A DNA stretch of 64,000 nt from Massilia sp. KIM. Lineage in GTDB: Bacteria > Pseudomonadota > Gammaproteobacteria > Burkholderiales > Burkholderiaceae_D. A program made the translations under genes and the position numbers. How positions within the stretch are numbered: the first letter of the stretch is position 1; every line of letters starts with the position of its first letter. Under the pieces are notes generated by a model. That model was given only the letters and a program-made list of their open reading frames with translations. It had not been told where the DNA came from and did no database searches. Where the stretch lies: positions 310,001 to 374,000 of the forward strand of contig NZ_MVAD01000002.1 of the NCBI RefSeq assembly GCF_002007115.1, in the 5' to 3' direction. This document shows positions 1 through 10,851 of the stretch, piece after piece.

Positions 1-90
1 CGCGTGGTGCGCACCGACGGCGCGCTGTCGGGCTACCGCTGGGGCATCGAGCGCAAGCGCACCCTGCTCGAGCGCGAGGCCCAGCAATGA
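1..90 (+). CDS. ada: C-terminal end of Ada/Ogt-type methylated-DNA--protein-cysteine methyltransferase (partial)
   Basis: Only the last 29 codons lie in the window; the reading frame is open from base 1 to the TGA at 88-90. The tail reads LSGYRWGIERKRTLLERE, which closely resembles the C-terminus of Ada/Ogt alkyltransferases, where the GYRWG segment follows the cysteine acceptor domain. The enzyme would transfer alkyl groups from O6-alkylguanine to itself. Its stop overlaps the start of the next gene (ATGA), so the two are translationally coupled, and the neighbour is an oxygenase of a DNA-demethylase-like family, which agrees with an alkylation-repair operon. The acceptor cysteine and any regulatory domain lie outside the window, so Ada cannot be told from Ogt. 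Confidence 0.7.
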   Translation, partial: RVVRTDGALSGYRWGIERKRTLLEREAQQ

Positions 91-776
91 AGGAAGTGGA
101 CTGGGATGCGGTGGCCGACCAGCTCGACGGTTTCGGCTGCGCCGTGATCCCCGGCCTGCTGTCGGCCGACGAGTGCGCGTGGTATGCGCGGCTGTACGAC
201 AGTCCCGGGCTATTCCGCAGCCGCGTGGTGATGGAGCGCCATGGCTTCGGGCGCGGCGAGTACCAGTACTTCGCCTATCCGCTCCCCGGCTCGCTGGCAT
301 GGCTGCGCGCCCACCTGTATCCGCCGCTGGCGCGCATCGCCAACCGCTGGCAGGCCGCGCTCGGACTGGACGGGGGCTTTCCCGCAGCGCACGAGGACTT
401 CCTGGCGCGCTGCCATGCCGCCGGCCAGCTGCGCCCCACGCCGCTGCTGCTGCGCTACCGCGAGGGCGACTACAACTGCCTGCACCAGGACCTGTACGGC
501 GAGCAGGTCTTTCCCTTGCAGGTGGCGGTGCTGCTTTCGCGTCCCGGCCAGGACTTCGAGGGCGGCGAATTCGTATTGACGGAACAGCGCCCGCGCATGC
601 AGTCGCGCGCCGAGGTGGTGGCGCTGGGGCAGGGTGACGCCGTCGTGTTCGCGGTCAACCAGCGCCCGGTGCAGGGCACGCGCGGCGTGTACCGGGTGGC
701 GATGCGCCACGGCGTGAGCCGCCTGAAGGCGGGCAGCCGCCATACCCTGGGGATCATCTTCCACGACGCGGACTAG
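87..776 (+). CDS. Fe(II)/2-oxoglutarate-dependent oxygenase, probable alkylated-DNA repair
   Basis: 229-residue protein of the 2OG-Fe(II) oxygenase superfamily, resembling the family annotated as oxidative demethylation of damaged DNA (Pfam Oxygenase-NA). A metal-binding HxD is visible as HQD at residues 133-135 (CLHQDLYGEQ), a likely distal histidine at 208 in AMRHGVS, and a candidate 2-oxoglutarate arginine at 218 in SRHTLG. The start ATG overlaps the stop of the preceding ada-like gene by ATGA, implying co-translation. AlkB-like removal of methyl groups from DNA bases is inferred from family and neighbour; a different substrate is possible because this family is poorly characterised. No signal peptide, so it should be cytosolic. 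Confidence 0.75.
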   Translation: MKEVDWDAVADQLDGFGCAVIPGLLSADECAWYARLYDSPGLFRSRVVMERHGFGRGEYQYFAYPLPGSLAWLRAHLYPPLARIANRWQAALGLDGGFPAAHEDFLARCHAAGQLRPTPLLLRYREGDYNCLHQDLYGEQVFPLQVAVLLSRPGQDFEGGEFVLTEQRPRMQSRAEVVALGQGDAVVFAVNQRPVQGTRGVYRVAMRHGVSRLKAGSRHTLGIIFHDAD

Positions 777-866
777 CCTGGCTATGCCCCTCGCGCAAAC
801 TTCTATACACTTCTCCGTGCCGTGCCCACGAGGCGCGGGACCCCACCACAACGGAGAAGAGAAAGC

Positions 867-2534
867 ATGCGCGTGCGCCAGATTCCACAGTGTTCCCTGT
901 TCGTTCTCGCCGCCCTCGGCAGCCTGTCGGCCCATGCCGACACGGTGATCGACAACGCCAACGGCTATACCCTCAACGCCAAGGGCGAACTGGTCCAGTT
1001 CAGCGCGCTGGCCTTCGACGACAGCGGACGGATCATCGCCGTGGGCGCGAGCGCCGACGTGGCCGCGAAGGCGAAGAACGCACGCCGCATCGACGCCCAG
1101 GGCCGCACCGTGCTGCCCGGCCTGATCGACGCCCATGGCCACGTGTTCGGCCTGGGCCAGCAGCTCACCCAGCTCGACCTGTTCCGCACCACCTCGCTCG
1201 AACAGGCCACCCGGGCGATCGGCGAGTACGCGCGCGCCAACCCCGGCCATGCCTGGATCCGCGGCCGTGGCTGGAACCAGGAGAACTGGAAGCTGGGGCG
1301 CTTCCCGACCGCCGCCGAACTCGACGCCGTGGTGAGCGACCGCCCGGTGTGGCTGGAGCGGGTCGACGGCCACGCCGGCTGGGCCAACAGCCAGACCCTG
1401 AAGCTGGCCGGCATCACGAAGTCGACTCCGGACCCGGTGGGCGGCAAGATCATCCGCGACGCCAATGGCGAGGCGACCGGGGTATTGGTGGACGCGGCCC
1501 AGGACCTGGTGGTGAAGGTGCTGCCGCAGCAGACCGAGGCAGAAGGCCGCGTGGTGCTGGACCGCGCGCTGCAGGAGATCGCACGGGTCGGCATCACCAG
1601 CGTGCACGATGCGGGCATCGGCGTGTTCGAGGACCGCCTATACCGCGCCTATGCCGATGGGGGCAAGCTGACTGCGCGCGTGTACGCCATGATCGGCGGC
1701 ACCGACAAGGACTTCGACGCGCTGGCCAAGAACGGTCCGCTCAAGGATTACGGCAAGGGCATGTACGCGCTGCGTTCCGTCAAGCTGTATTCGGACGGCG
1801 CGCTGGGCAGCCGCGGCGCGGCCCTGATCAAGCCCTACAGCGACGAGCCGCATTCGCACGGCCTGCTGTTCTACAAAAAGGAGCAGATGGACGCGATGAT
1901 GTCCAAGGCCATGCGCAAGGGCTACCAGGTCAACGTGCACGCGATCGGCGACGCCGGCAACCACCAACTGTTGGACATTTATCAGAAAGAGGTCGCGGTG
2001 ACGAAGAGCGGGGCGCAGCGCCACCGCATCGAGCACGCCCAGGTGGTGACCCTGGACGACATCCCGCGCTTCAAGACCCTGGGCATCATTCCCTCGATGC
2101 AGCCGACCCACGCCACCTCGGACAAGAACATGGCCGAGACCCGCGTCGGTCCGGAGCGCATCAAGGGCGCGTATGCGTGGCGCAGCTTCCTGCACCAGGG
2201 CTCGCGCATCGCCTGCGGCTCTGACTTCCCGGTGGAGGCGCCGAATCCCTTCTACGGCATCCACGCGGCAGTGACGCGCCAGGATGCGCAGGGTCAGCCG
2301 GTGGCGGGGTGGTATCCGAACCAGGCGATGTCGCTCAAGGAGGCGTTCAGGTGCTTTACCCTGGATGCGGCGTATGCGGGGCATCAGGAGAATACGCTCG
2401 GCTCGCTGGAGGTGGGCAAGCAGGCGGACTTCATCGTGATCGATCAGGATTTGTTCAAGATGCCGACCTATGACATCCACAAGACGGGGGTGTTAGAGAC
2501 CTGGGTGGGCGGGAAGCAGGTGTTCAAGAAGTAA
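867..2534 (+). CDS. exported metal-dependent amidohydrolase (amidohydrolase 3 / YtcJ type)
   Basis: 555-residue protein with a signal peptide (MRVRQIPQCSLFVLAALGSL, cleaved after SAHA). An HGH metal-binding motif follows strand 1 (LIDAHGHVFG), later histidines occur in NVHAIGDAG and IEHAQVV, and an aspartate in ACGSDFPVE closes the TIM barrel, as in the amidohydrolase 3 family of imidases and N-acyl hydrolases. The start at 867 is chosen because a GGAGAAGAGA ribosome site precedes it and the signal peptide begins there; a longer GTG-initiated form from 822 would bury the signal. The gene stands alone between the repair pair and the hut operon. Substrate is unknown; its nearness to hut genes is not enough to place it in histidine breakdown. 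Confidence 0.85.
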   Translation: MRVRQIPQCSLFVLAALGSLSAHADTVIDNANGYTLNAKGELVQFSALAFDDSGRIIAVGASADVAAKAKNARRIDAQGRTVLPGLIDAHGHVFGLGQQLTQLDLFRTTSLEQATRAIGEYARANPGHAWIRGRGWNQENWKLGRFPTAAELDAVVSDRPVWLERVDGHAGWANSQTLKLAGITKSTPDPVGGKIIRDANGEATGVLVDAAQDLVVKVLPQQTEAEGRVVLDRALQEIARVGITSVHDAGIGVFEDRLYRAYADGGKLTARVYAMIGGTDKDFDALAKNGPLKDYGKGMYALRSVKLYSDGALGSRGAALIKPYSDEPHSHGLLFYKKEQMDAMMSKAMRKGYQVNVHAIGDAGNHQLLDIYQKEVAVTKSGAQRHRIEHAQVVTLDDIPRFKTLGIIPSMQPTHATSDKNMAETRVGPERIKGAYAWRSFLHQGSRIACGSDFPVEAPNPFYGIHAAVTRQDAQGQPVAGWYPNQAMSLKEAFRCFTLDAAYAGHQENTLGSLEVGKQADFIVIDQDLFKMPTYDIHKTGVLETWVGGKQVFKK

Positions 2535-2551
2535 GTCGGTGGCGGATTGAC

Positions 2552-2705
2552 GAACTTGGGTCCCGGCCTTCGCCGGGACGACGTTGTTTGAGAGTTCGTA
2601 AGTGCAGTCTGTGCGAATCCGGTGATGAACGGAGTCGCTGCAGCTTCTTCTTAATCGCGACATTAATCAACGTCATCCCGGCGAAAGCCGGGATCCAAGT
2701 TTGCC
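2552..2705. repeat. dispersed palindromic element pair, copy 1
   Basis: Two oppositely oriented copies of a short element: 2552-2585 (AACTTGGGTCCCGGC, then a hairpin arm ending in GACGACGTTG) and 2668-2705 (the reverse, AACGTCATCCCGGC to CCAAGTTTGC). Each contains its own GC-rich hairpin, and the two together form a longer inverted repeat. The same arrangement recurs near 47127, 53469 and 55661. It lies between the amidohydrolase and the hut promoter. Confidence 0.85.
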
Positions 2706-2763
2706 AGCAGGCTGACAGGGCGTGATTGCACCACAAACCACACACCAAAATGATTTGACTTAC

Positions 2764-2775
2764 TTGTATAGACAA
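2764..2775. promoter_or_regulatory. HutC-like operator upstream of hutU
   Basis: The palindrome TTGTATAGACAA (TTGT-N4-ACAA) lies about 70 bases before the hutU start. It resembles known operators of the GntR-family repressor HutC (CTTGTAT..ACAAG type), which releases DNA on binding urocanate. No hutC gene is in the window, so the repressor would have to be elsewhere. Confidence 0.5.
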
Positions 2776-2843
2776 CCTAGACTTCAGTGCAGCACCGCAG
2801 CGTGCCCCTTGCGCACGCCCCGACCTCATCCGAAGGAGCCGCC

Positions 2844-4553
<1,710 letters not shown>

Positions 4554-4563
4554 CGAGCACGAC

Positions 4564-6108
4564 ATGAACCACCACCATCACGCACTCACCCTGCAACCCG
4601 GCCAGCTGAGCCTCGCCGACCTGCGCGCCGTCTGGGCCGGCCACCTGCCGCTCACCCTCTCCGCCGACGCCTGGCCCGCCGTCGAAGCCTCGGCCGAGAC
4701 GGTCAAGGCCATCGTCGCCAAGGGCGACCCGGCCTACGGCATCAACACCGGCTTCGGCATCCTGGCCAAGGCCCACATCCCGCACGACCAGCTGGCCGCC
4801 CTGCAGCGCAACCTGATCCTGTCGCACGCGGTGGGCACCGGCGAGCTGCTGTCCGACACCGTGGTGCGCCTGATCCTGCTGACCAAGATCGGCAGCCTGG
4901 CGCGCGGCTACTCGGGCGTGCGCCCGGTGATCATCGAGACCCTGATCAAGCTGTACAACGCCGGCATCATGCCGGCCATCCCGTCCCAGGGATCGGTCGG
5001 CGCCTCGGGCGACCTGGCGCCGCTGGCCCACATGACCCTGCCGATGCTGGGCGTGGGCCAGGTGCGCGTGAACGGCGAACTGGTGGACGCGAGCGAAGCC
5101 CTGCGCGCCGCCGGCATCGAGAAGATCGAGCTGGAAGCGAAGGAGGGCCTGGCCCTGATCAACGGCACCCAGGTCTCGACCGCCCTGGCCCTGCACGGCC
5201 TGTTCATGGCCGAGCGCCTGCTGGAGGCGGGCATGGTCACCGGCGCGCTGTCGGTGGACGCCGCGCGCGGCAGCGACGCGCCGTTTGATGCGCGCATCCA
5301 CGCGGTGCGCGGCCAGCCGGGCCAGATCGAGGCCGCCAGGATCTACCGCGAACTGATTGCCGGCAGCGCCATCCGCGCTTCCCACCTGGTGGGCGACGAG
5401 CGCGTGCAGGACCCCTACAGCCTGCGCTGCCAGCCGCAGGTGATGGGCGCGGTGATGGACCTGATCGCCAACGCCGGCCGCACCCTCCTGATTGAGGCCA
5501 ACGCCGTCACCGACAACCCGCTGCTGTTCGAGGGTGGCGAGATCATCTCGGGCGGTAACTTCCACGCCGAGCCGGTGGCCTTCGCGGCCGACACCCTGGC
5601 GCTGGCGATCGCCGAGATCGGCGCGCTGGCCGAGCGCCGCATCGCGCTGCTGATCGACGCCAACCTGTCCGGCCTGCCGGCCTTCCTGGTCAAGGAACCG
5701 GGCCTGAACTCGGGCTTCATGATCGCCCACGTCACCGCCGCCGCCCTGGCGTCGGAAAACAAGTCGCTGGCCCATCCGGCGAGCGTTGACAGCCTGCCGA
5801 CTTCGGCCAACCAGGAAGACCACGTGAGCATGGCCACCTTCGCGGCGCGCCGTCTCGACCAGATGGCGCACAATACGGCTGTGATCGTGGCGATCGAGCT
5901 GCTGGCGGCCGGGCAGGGCATCGAGTTCCACCGCCCGCTGACCAGCTCCGCGACCCTGGAACAGGTGCACGCCGCCCTGCGCCGCCAGGTCGCGCCCTAC
6001 GACGCCGACCGCTTCTTCGCGCCCGACATCGAGGCCGCGCGCAGGATGGTCGTCGAGGGCGCGCTGTCGGCGTCGTGCAAGGAGCTGTTCGCCGCGCTGC
6101 ATCCGTAA
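4564..6108 (+). CDS. hutH: histidine ammonia-lyase
   Basis: 514-residue member of the aromatic amino acid lyase family. It deaminates L-histidine to urocanate, the first step of the pathway. The MIO prosthetic group forms from the Ala-Ser-Gly in [16 protein letters not shown], which is intact, and YGINTGFG near residue 60 carries the catalytic loop tyrosine. [19 protein letters not shown] further on is the conserved late motif. The short His-rich N-terminus (MNHHHH) is natural sequence here and not shared by most homologues. It follows hutU by ten bases and precedes hutG by 24. Confidence 0.97.
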   Translation: MNHHHHALTLQPGQLSLADLRAVWAGHLPLTLSADAWPAVEASAETVKAIVAKGDPAYGINTGFGILAKAHIPHDQLAALQRNLILSHAVGTGELLSDTVVRLILLTKIGSLARGYSGVRPVIIETLIKLYNAGIMPAIPSQGSVGASGDLAPLAHMTLPMLGVGQVRVNGELVDASEALRAAGIEKIELEAKEGLALINGTQVSTALALHGLFMAERLLEAGMVTGALSVDAARGSDAPFDARIHAVRGQPGQIEAARIYRELIAGSAIRASHLVGDERVQDPYSLRCQPQVMGAVMDLIANAGRTLLIEANAVTDNPLLFEGGEIISGGNFHAEPVAFAADTLALAIAEIGALAERRIALLIDANLSGLPAFLVKEPGLNSGFMIAHVTAAALASENKSLAHPASVDSLPTSANQEDHVSMATFAARRLDQMAHNTAVIVAIELLAAGQGIEFHRPLTSSATLEQVHAALRRQVAPYDADRFFAPDIEAARRMVVEGALSASCKELFAALHP

Positions 6109-6132
6109 TCCACCTAGCACCCAGGAGAGCTC

Positions 6133-6921
6133 ATGGAGTTCCGCTTCAAGGCAGGCAAGCTTCCCATGCTGGTGTCGATGCCCCACGTGGGCACCGACAT
6201 TCCCGACGAGGTGGCGGCGCGGCTCGCGCCCTGCGCGCAGGCGCGCGCCGACACCGACTGGCACCTGCCCGAACTCTACGGCTTCCTCGAGGAGATGGGC
6301 GTGTCGGTGCTGAGCGCGCGCTGGTCGCGCTACCTGATCGACCTCAACCGCCCGCCCGAGAACACCAACCTGTATCCGGGCATGAGCACCACCGGCCTGT
6401 GCCCGGTCGACACCTTCGGCGACGAAAAGCTCTACCAGCCGGGCATGGAGCCCGACGAAGCGGAAGTCCGGCAGCGCCTGGAGCGCTACTGGCGCCCCTA
6501 CCACGAACAGCTCCAGTCCGAACTGGCGCGCCTGAAAGCCGAGCATGGCCGCGTGGTGCTGTGGGACGCGCATTCCATCGCCTCGGTGGTGCCGCGCTTC
6601 TTCGAGGGCAAGCTGCCCGACCTGAACTTCGGCACCGCCGACGGCAAGTCCTGCGACCCCGGCCTCGAGCAGGCGGTGGTGGGCGTGGCGCGCGCCCAGG
6701 ACCGCTTCAGCATCGCCGTCAACGGCCGCTTCAAGGGCGGCCACATCACCCGCCACTACGGCCAGCCGGGGCAGGGCGTGCATGCGATCCAGCTCGAGAT
6801 GTGCCAGTGCCTGTACATGAACGAGCAGCCGCCCTTCGACTACCGGCCCGAGGTGGCGGCCGAGGTCCAGCCCCTACTGCGCGACATGATCCGGGCCGCC
6901 AGCGACTGGGTGCGCGCATGA
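6133..6921 (+). CDS. hutG: N-formylglutamate deformylase
   Basis: 262 residues of the N-formylglutamate amidohydrolase family (PF05013). It hydrolyses N-formyl-L-glutamate to glutamate and formate, the last step of the five-step hut route. Visible conserved segments are MLVSMPHVGTDIP near the N-terminus, RYLIDLNRPPENTNLYPG, LWDAHSIAS with a probable metal histidine, and GRFKGGHITRHYG. An AGGAGA ribosome site precedes the ATG. The stop overlaps the next start (ATGA), so hutF is translationally coupled. Presence together with hutF shows that formiminoglutamate is processed through formylglutamate rather than by a one-step formiminoglutamase. Confidence 0.95.
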   Translation: MEFRFKAGKLPMLVSMPHVGTDIPDEVAARLAPCAQARADTDWHLPELYGFLEEMGVSVLSARWSRYLIDLNRPPENTNLYPGMSTTGLCPVDTFGDEKLYQPGMEPDEAEVRQRLERYWRPYHEQLQSELARLKAEHGRVVLWDAHSIASVVPRFFEGKLPDLNFGTADGKSCDPGLEQAVVGVARAQDRFSIAVNGRFKGGHITRHYGQPGQGVHAIQLEMCQCLYMNEQPPFDYRPEVAAEVQPLLRDMIRAASDWVRA

Positions 6922-8285
6922 GGGCCCTGTTCGCGCGCCACGCGCTGCTGCCCGAAGGCTGGCGGCGCGACGTCGTCATCGAGTGGGACATCCACGGCGA
7001 CCTCACCGGCGTCCATCCCGATTCGCACCCGCCGCTCAACGTGGCGCGCGCCGACTACGTGCTGCCCGGGATGGTCAACCTGCATTCGCACGCCTTCCAG
7101 CGCGCCCTGGGCGGGCTGACCGAGCGCGCCGGCGACGGCCCGGACAGCTTCTGGACCTGGCGCGACCTGATGTACCGCTTCGCCGCCAGCATCACGCCCG
7201 AACAGATCGAGGCCATCGCCGCCCAGCTCTACGTGGAATGCCTGCGCCACGGCTATACCTCGGTGTGCGAATTCCACTACCTGCAGCGCGCCCCGGGCGG
7301 CCAGGCCTATGCCCGGGTGGCCGAGACGGCCGAGCGGGTGGCCGCCGGCGCCCATGAAGCCGGCATGGGCTTGAGCCTGCTGCCGGTGCTCTACAGCCAC
7401 GCCGGCTTCGGCGCACAGCCCCTGAAACCCGGCCAGGAGCGCTTTCGCACCGGCGTCGACGAGGTCCTCGGCATCGTCGAGGCCTTGGCGCCGCTGCGCG
7501 GCGGGCAGTTTGAAGCCGGCGCCGCGCCGCATTCGCTGCGCGCGGCCGGCATCGACCAGATCCGCGCGCTGGCCGCCGGCCTGCCGCAGGCGCGGCCGCT
7601 GCACATCCACATCGCCGAGCAGCAGGCCGAGGTCGAGCAATGCCTGGCGCATACCGGACGGCGTCCGGTCGCATACCTGATGGACGAGATCGCCGTCGGT
7701 GCGCGCTGGTGTCTCGTGCATGCAACCCACCTGGTCGAGAGCGAAGTACAATCGCTGGCAGGCAGCGGCGCCGTGGCCGGGCTGTGCCCGACCACCGAGG
7801 CCAACCTGGGCGACGGGCTGTTCCCGCTCGAGCCCTACCTGGCGGCGGGCGGCGTGTTCGGCGTGGGCAGCGACAGCCACGTCTCGCAAAGCCCGGTCGA
7901 GGAATTGCGCTGGCTGGAATACGGCCAGCGCCTCCAGCACCAGCGCCGCAACATCGCGGTCGGCGGCGCGCAGCGCGAGGTCGGTGACTTCCTGTGGCAG
8001 GCCGCGCTGCGCGGCGGCGCCCAGGCTGCCGGGCGGCGCGTCGGCGCGCTCGAAGCCGGCCGCCGCGCCGATCTCCTGGTGCTGGACGGCAGCCATCCGA
8101 ACCTGGACGGCGTGCTGGATGCGGAAGTGCTGGGGCGCTTCCTGTTTTGCGGTAACGACAATCTGGTGCGCGACGTGCTGTGCGGCGGGCGCTGGGTGGT
8201 CCAGGGCGGGCGCCACATGGCCCAGGATGCGATCGCGCAGCGCTATCGCCAGGCAGTCAAACAGTTGCGGGAGGGGAGCCAATGA
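6918..8285 (+). CDS. hutF: formimidoylglutamate deiminase
   Basis: 455-residue amidohydrolase-superfamily enzyme that converts N-formimino-L-glutamate to N-formyl-L-glutamate and ammonia, step four of the pathway. The first metal site is NLHSHAFQRA, followed by the typical GDGPDSFWTWRDLMYRF segment; LHIHIAEQQAEVEQC carries the third histidine and GVGSDSHVS the late aspartate. The ATG at 6918 overlaps the stop of hutG, and its own stop overlaps the start of hutD. An open frame extends upstream of this ATG inside hutG but is only a shadow of that gene. Confidence 0.95.
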   Translation: MRALFARHALLPEGWRRDVVIEWDIHGDLTGVHPDSHPPLNVARADYVLPGMVNLHSHAFQRALGGLTERAGDGPDSFWTWRDLMYRFAASITPEQIEAIAAQLYVECLRHGYTSVCEFHYLQRAPGGQAYARVAETAERVAAGAHEAGMGLSLLPVLYSHAGFGAQPLKPGQERFRTGVDEVLGIVEALAPLRGGQFEAGAAPHSLRAAGIDQIRALAAGLPQARPLHIHIAEQQAEVEQCLAHTGRRPVAYLMDEIAVGARWCLVHATHLVESEVQSLAGSGAVAGLCPTTEANLGDGLFPLEPYLAAGGVFGVGSDSHVSQSPVEELRWLEYGQRLQHQRRNIAVGGAQREVGDFLWQAALRGGAQAAGRRVGALEAGRRADLLVLDGSHPNLDGVLDAEVLGRFLFCGNDNLVRDVLCGGRWVVQGGRHMAQDAIAQRYRQAVKQLREGSQ

Positions 8286-8884
8286 CCGTCTTGATTCCGT
8301 TTGCAGGTTTGTCGCCGGTGCCGTGGAAGAACGGCGGCGGCAGCACCATCGAAATCGCGATCGGCCCGCCGGACGCGGACTTCGAGGACTTCGACTGGCG
8401 CGTCAGCCTGGCTACCATCGCCGAGGATGGCGCCTTTTCCCAGTTCCCCGGCGTAGACCGCACCCTGGCCCTGGTCGACGGCCACGGCATGACCCTGCAG
8501 ATCGACGGCGAACCGAGCCTCATCAGCGAGGCCGAGCCGGTCGCCCAGTTCGACGGCAGCTCGGAAGTCTTCGCGAAACTCAGCCGCGGCGTGACCACCG
8601 ACTTCAACGTGATGACGCGCAGCGAGCGCTGCTACCACCAGTTCGGCCGCCGCCGCCTGAGCGGGCAGTCGCGCTTCGTCACCCGCGCCGACGTGACGGT
8701 GCTGTTCCTGGCCGAAGGCGACAGCCTGGAGCTGAGCAACGACGAGGAGCGCATCGGCATGGTGCGCTACGACGCCGTGGTGCTCGACCCTGACGCCACC
8801 TGGGAGCTGGAGGCGGGGCAGGCCACCATCTACATCGTCGACATCTACTACCACTCGGACGAAGACGAGGAACACTATGAGTGA
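8282..8884 (+). CDS. hutD: HutD/Ves family protein
   Basis: 200-residue bicupin-like protein of the HutD/Ves family, recognised by [13 protein letters not shown] near the N-terminus and [11 protein letters not shown] about 35 residues later. HutD proteins accompany hut operons in many proteobacteria. Work in Pseudomonas suggests they moderate hut activity, perhaps by binding a pathway intermediate such as formylglutamate, but no enzyme reaction is established. The start overlaps hutF by four bases and the end overlaps hutI by eight, so it is expressed as part of the operon. Its C-terminus is acidic (SDEDEEHYE). Confidence 0.9.
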   Translation: MTVLIPFAGLSPVPWKNGGGSTIEIAIGPPDADFEDFDWRVSLATIAEDGAFSQFPGVDRTLALVDGHGMTLQIDGEPSLISEAEPVAQFDGSSEVFAKLSRGVTTDFNVMTRSERCYHQFGRRRLSGQSRFVTRADVTVLFLAEGDSLELSNDEERIGMVRYDAVVLDPDATWELEAGQATIYIVDIYYHSDEDEEHYE

Positions 8885-10079
8885 GGCGGCGCCGGCCGAC
8901 CTGCTGTTCACCAACGTGCGCCTGGCCACCATGACGGAAGGCTACGGCGAGCTGCAGGACGCCGCGCTGGCGGTGAAGGACGGGCGCATCGCCTGGCTCG
9001 GTCCGCGCGCCCAGGCGCCGCGCGCGGCGCGCGAGCACGATTGCGGCGGGGCCTGGATGACGCCCGGCCTGGTGGACTGCCACACCCACATCGTCCACGC
9101 GGGAAACCGCAGCGACGAATGGGAGGCGCGCCTGAACGGCGCCAGCTACGAGGACATCGCGCGCCGGGGCGGGGGCATCATGTCCACCGTGCGCGCGACC
9201 CGCGCGGCCAGCGTCGAGCAGCTGGTCGAGGCCAGCCTGCCGCGCGTGCGCGCGTTGCTGGCCGAGGGCGTGTCCACGCTCGAGATCAAGTCCGGCTACG
9301 GGCTGGAGCTGGAGGCCGAGGCGCGCATGCTGCGCGCCGCGCGCCGCATCGGCGAACTGCTGGGCGTGCGCGTCAAGACCACCTTCCTGGGCGCGCACGC
9401 GCTGCCGCCCGAATTCGCCGGCCGCGCCGACGACTACGTGGACGAACTGTGCCAGCACATGCTGCCGGCCCTGGCGCGCGAAGGCCTGGTCGACGCGGTG
9501 GACGCCTTCTGCGAAAGGATCGGCTTCACCAACGCCCAGACCGGGCGCGTGTTCGCCGCGGCGCGCGCGCTCGGCCTGCCGGTCAAGCTGCATGCCGAGC
9601 AGCTCTCGGACCAGCAGGGCGCGGCCCTGGTGGCGCGCCATGGCGGGCTGTCGGCCGACCACCTCGAATACCTGACGCCGGAAGGCGTGGCCGCGATGGC
9701 GGCGGCGGGCACGGTGGCGGTGCTGCTGCCGGGAGCCTACTACTTCCTGCGCGAGAGCACCCCGCCGCCGGTGGCGGCGCTGCGCGAAGCGGGCGTGCCG
9801 ATGGCGGTGTCCACCGATTGCAATCCGGGCACCTCGCCCATGACTTCCCTGTTGCTGGCCATGAACATGGCCTGCACCCTGTGGCGCCTGACGCCACAGG
9901 AGGCGCTGCTCGGAACCACCAAGCATGCGGCGCGCGCCCTCGGCCTGCAGGGCGAGATCGGCACCCTGGAAGCAGGCAAGCAGGCCGACCTGGCCCTGTG
10001 GGACATCGCGCGCCCGGCCGATCTGGCCTATGCCATCGGCTTCAATCCCTGCAAGGCGGTCTTCAAGGCCGGCGTTTAA
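8877..10079 (+). CDS. hutI: imidazolonepropionase
   Basis: 400-residue amidohydrolase that opens the ring of 4-imidazolone-5-propionate to N-formimino-L-glutamate, step three of histidine breakdown. The metal site [15 protein letters not shown], the family motif [15 protein letters not shown], the segment [10 protein letters not shown] and the late [10 protein letters not shown] block are all present. It is the last gene of the hut operon. Its start lies inside hutD (8-base overlap), and a GC-rich hairpin follows immediately after the stop. Length is normal for the family (about 400-410). Confidence 0.97.
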   Translation: MSEAAPADLLFTNVRLATMTEGYGELQDAALAVKDGRIAWLGPRAQAPRAAREHDCGGAWMTPGLVDCHTHIVHAGNRSDEWEARLNGASYEDIARRGGGIMSTVRATRAASVEQLVEASLPRVRALLAEGVSTLEIKSGYGLELEAEARMLRAARRIGELLGVRVKTTFLGAHALPPEFAGRADDYVDELCQHMLPALAREGLVDAVDAFCERIGFTNAQTGRVFAAARALGLPVKLHAEQLSDQQGAALVARHGGLSADHLEYLTPEGVAAMAAAGTVAVLLPGAYYFLRESTPPPVAALREAGVPMAVSTDCNPGTSPMTSLLLAMNMACTLWRLTPQEALLGTTKHAARALGLQGEIGTLEAGKQADLALWDIARPADLAYAIGFNPCKAVFKAGV

Positions 10080-10080
10080 G

Positions 10081-10110
10081 GAAACGCGCGGCGTACGCGC
10101 GCCGCGTTTC
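10081..10110 (+). terminator. hairpin after hutI
   Basis: Directly after the hutI stop, GAAAC...GTTTC encloses GCGGCG/CGCCGC with a two-base bulge, a stable stem. There is no T-run after it, so it is a weak intrinsic terminator or an mRNA 3' end protector. Confidence 0.4.
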
Positions 10111-10245
10111 ACTCCTGCCACACCCGCGCTTACTGATTGACAATGCTCAAAGCGGTGTTTTCCGCGTGGGTAATGATTACCTAAACGGTAGTCGTAACTT
10201 CAGTAACCAAATGTAAGGTTTAATGGATCGTTAAGAATGCCTGAC

Positions 10246-10335
10246 TATAGTGCATTCATGTGATTCCCATCTCCCCTCCCCATTTTGCCAAAAATGGGTT
10301 CGCCCACGGCGCCAAAGGCCCGTGGGTTTTTCTTT
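10246..10335 (+). ncRNA. candidate small RNA with two hairpins and a T-rich terminator
   Basis: A TATAGT -10-like box at 10246-10251 is followed by a C/T-rich single-stranded stretch (TCTCCCCTCCCC), a small hairpin (CCCATTTT/AAAAATGGG, about 10279-10299) and a clear intrinsic terminator (CCCACGG 10303-10309, CCGTGGG 10320-10326, then TTTTTCTTT). No coding frame fits. The unpaired C/T-rich stretch is complementary to Shine-Dalgarno sequences, as in many regulatory RNAs. The -35 region is poor, so it may instead be only the terminator of hut read-through. Confidence 0.35.
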
Positions 10336-10359
10336 GTGCGTGCTTGTCGCGATGCTCGT

Positions 10360-10851
10360 TCAGCGGCGCTCGGCCAGCGCGGCCAAGCTGTCGCCGGTGA
10401 CGCGGCAGATGCGCCAGTCGGGCATGACGTCCGCGCCCATCGCCTTGTAGAACTGGATCGCCGGCTCGTTCCAGTCCAGCACCGACCATTCGAAACGGCC
10501 GCACCCGCGCTCGACGGCGATCTGGGCCAGGCGCTTGAGCATCCGGGTGCCATAGCCCTTGCCGCGGTGGACCTGGCGCACGTACAGGTCTTCCAGGTAG
10601 AGGCCTTTCTTCGTCAGGAAGGTCGAGAAGTTATGGAAGTAGAGGGCGAAGGCCACCACCTCGCCGTTCTCCTCGCCGACGATGGCTTCGCAGGCCGGAC
10701 GCGCGCCGAACAGGCCCTCGTGCAGCAGGGCTTCGGTGGCGACCACCAAGTGTTCGAGTTTCTCGAACACGGCCAGTTCCAGGATCATGCCGTGGATGTG
10801 GGCGACGTCCTGGGGCTGGGCGGGACGGATGGAGAAGTCGGGAGTGCTCAT
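10360..10851 (-). CDS. GNAT N-acetyltransferase (diamine/SSAT-like)
   Basis: 163-residue GCN5-related acetyltransferase that uses acetyl-CoA. The layout matches the spermidine/spermine acetyltransferase-like branch: IRPAQPQDVAHIHGMI at the start, FALYFHNFSTFLTKKGLYLE in the middle, then the acetyl-CoA loop VHRGKGYGTRMLK and the WSVLDWNEPAIQFYKAMGA block near the C-terminus. Its start overlaps the stop of the upstream exporter gene (ATGA on the minus strand), so both are made from one transcript. A polyamine or small amine substrate is likely from family resemblance, not shown by the sequence. Confidence 0.85.
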   Translation of the reverse strand: MSTPDFSIRPAQPQDVAHIHGMILELAVFEKLEHLVVATEALLHEGLFGARPACEAIVGEENGEVVAFALYFHNFSTFLTKKGLYLEDLYVRQVHRGKGYGTRMLKRLAQIAVERGCGRFEWSVLDWNEPAIQFYKAMGADVMPDWRICRVTGDSLAALAERR

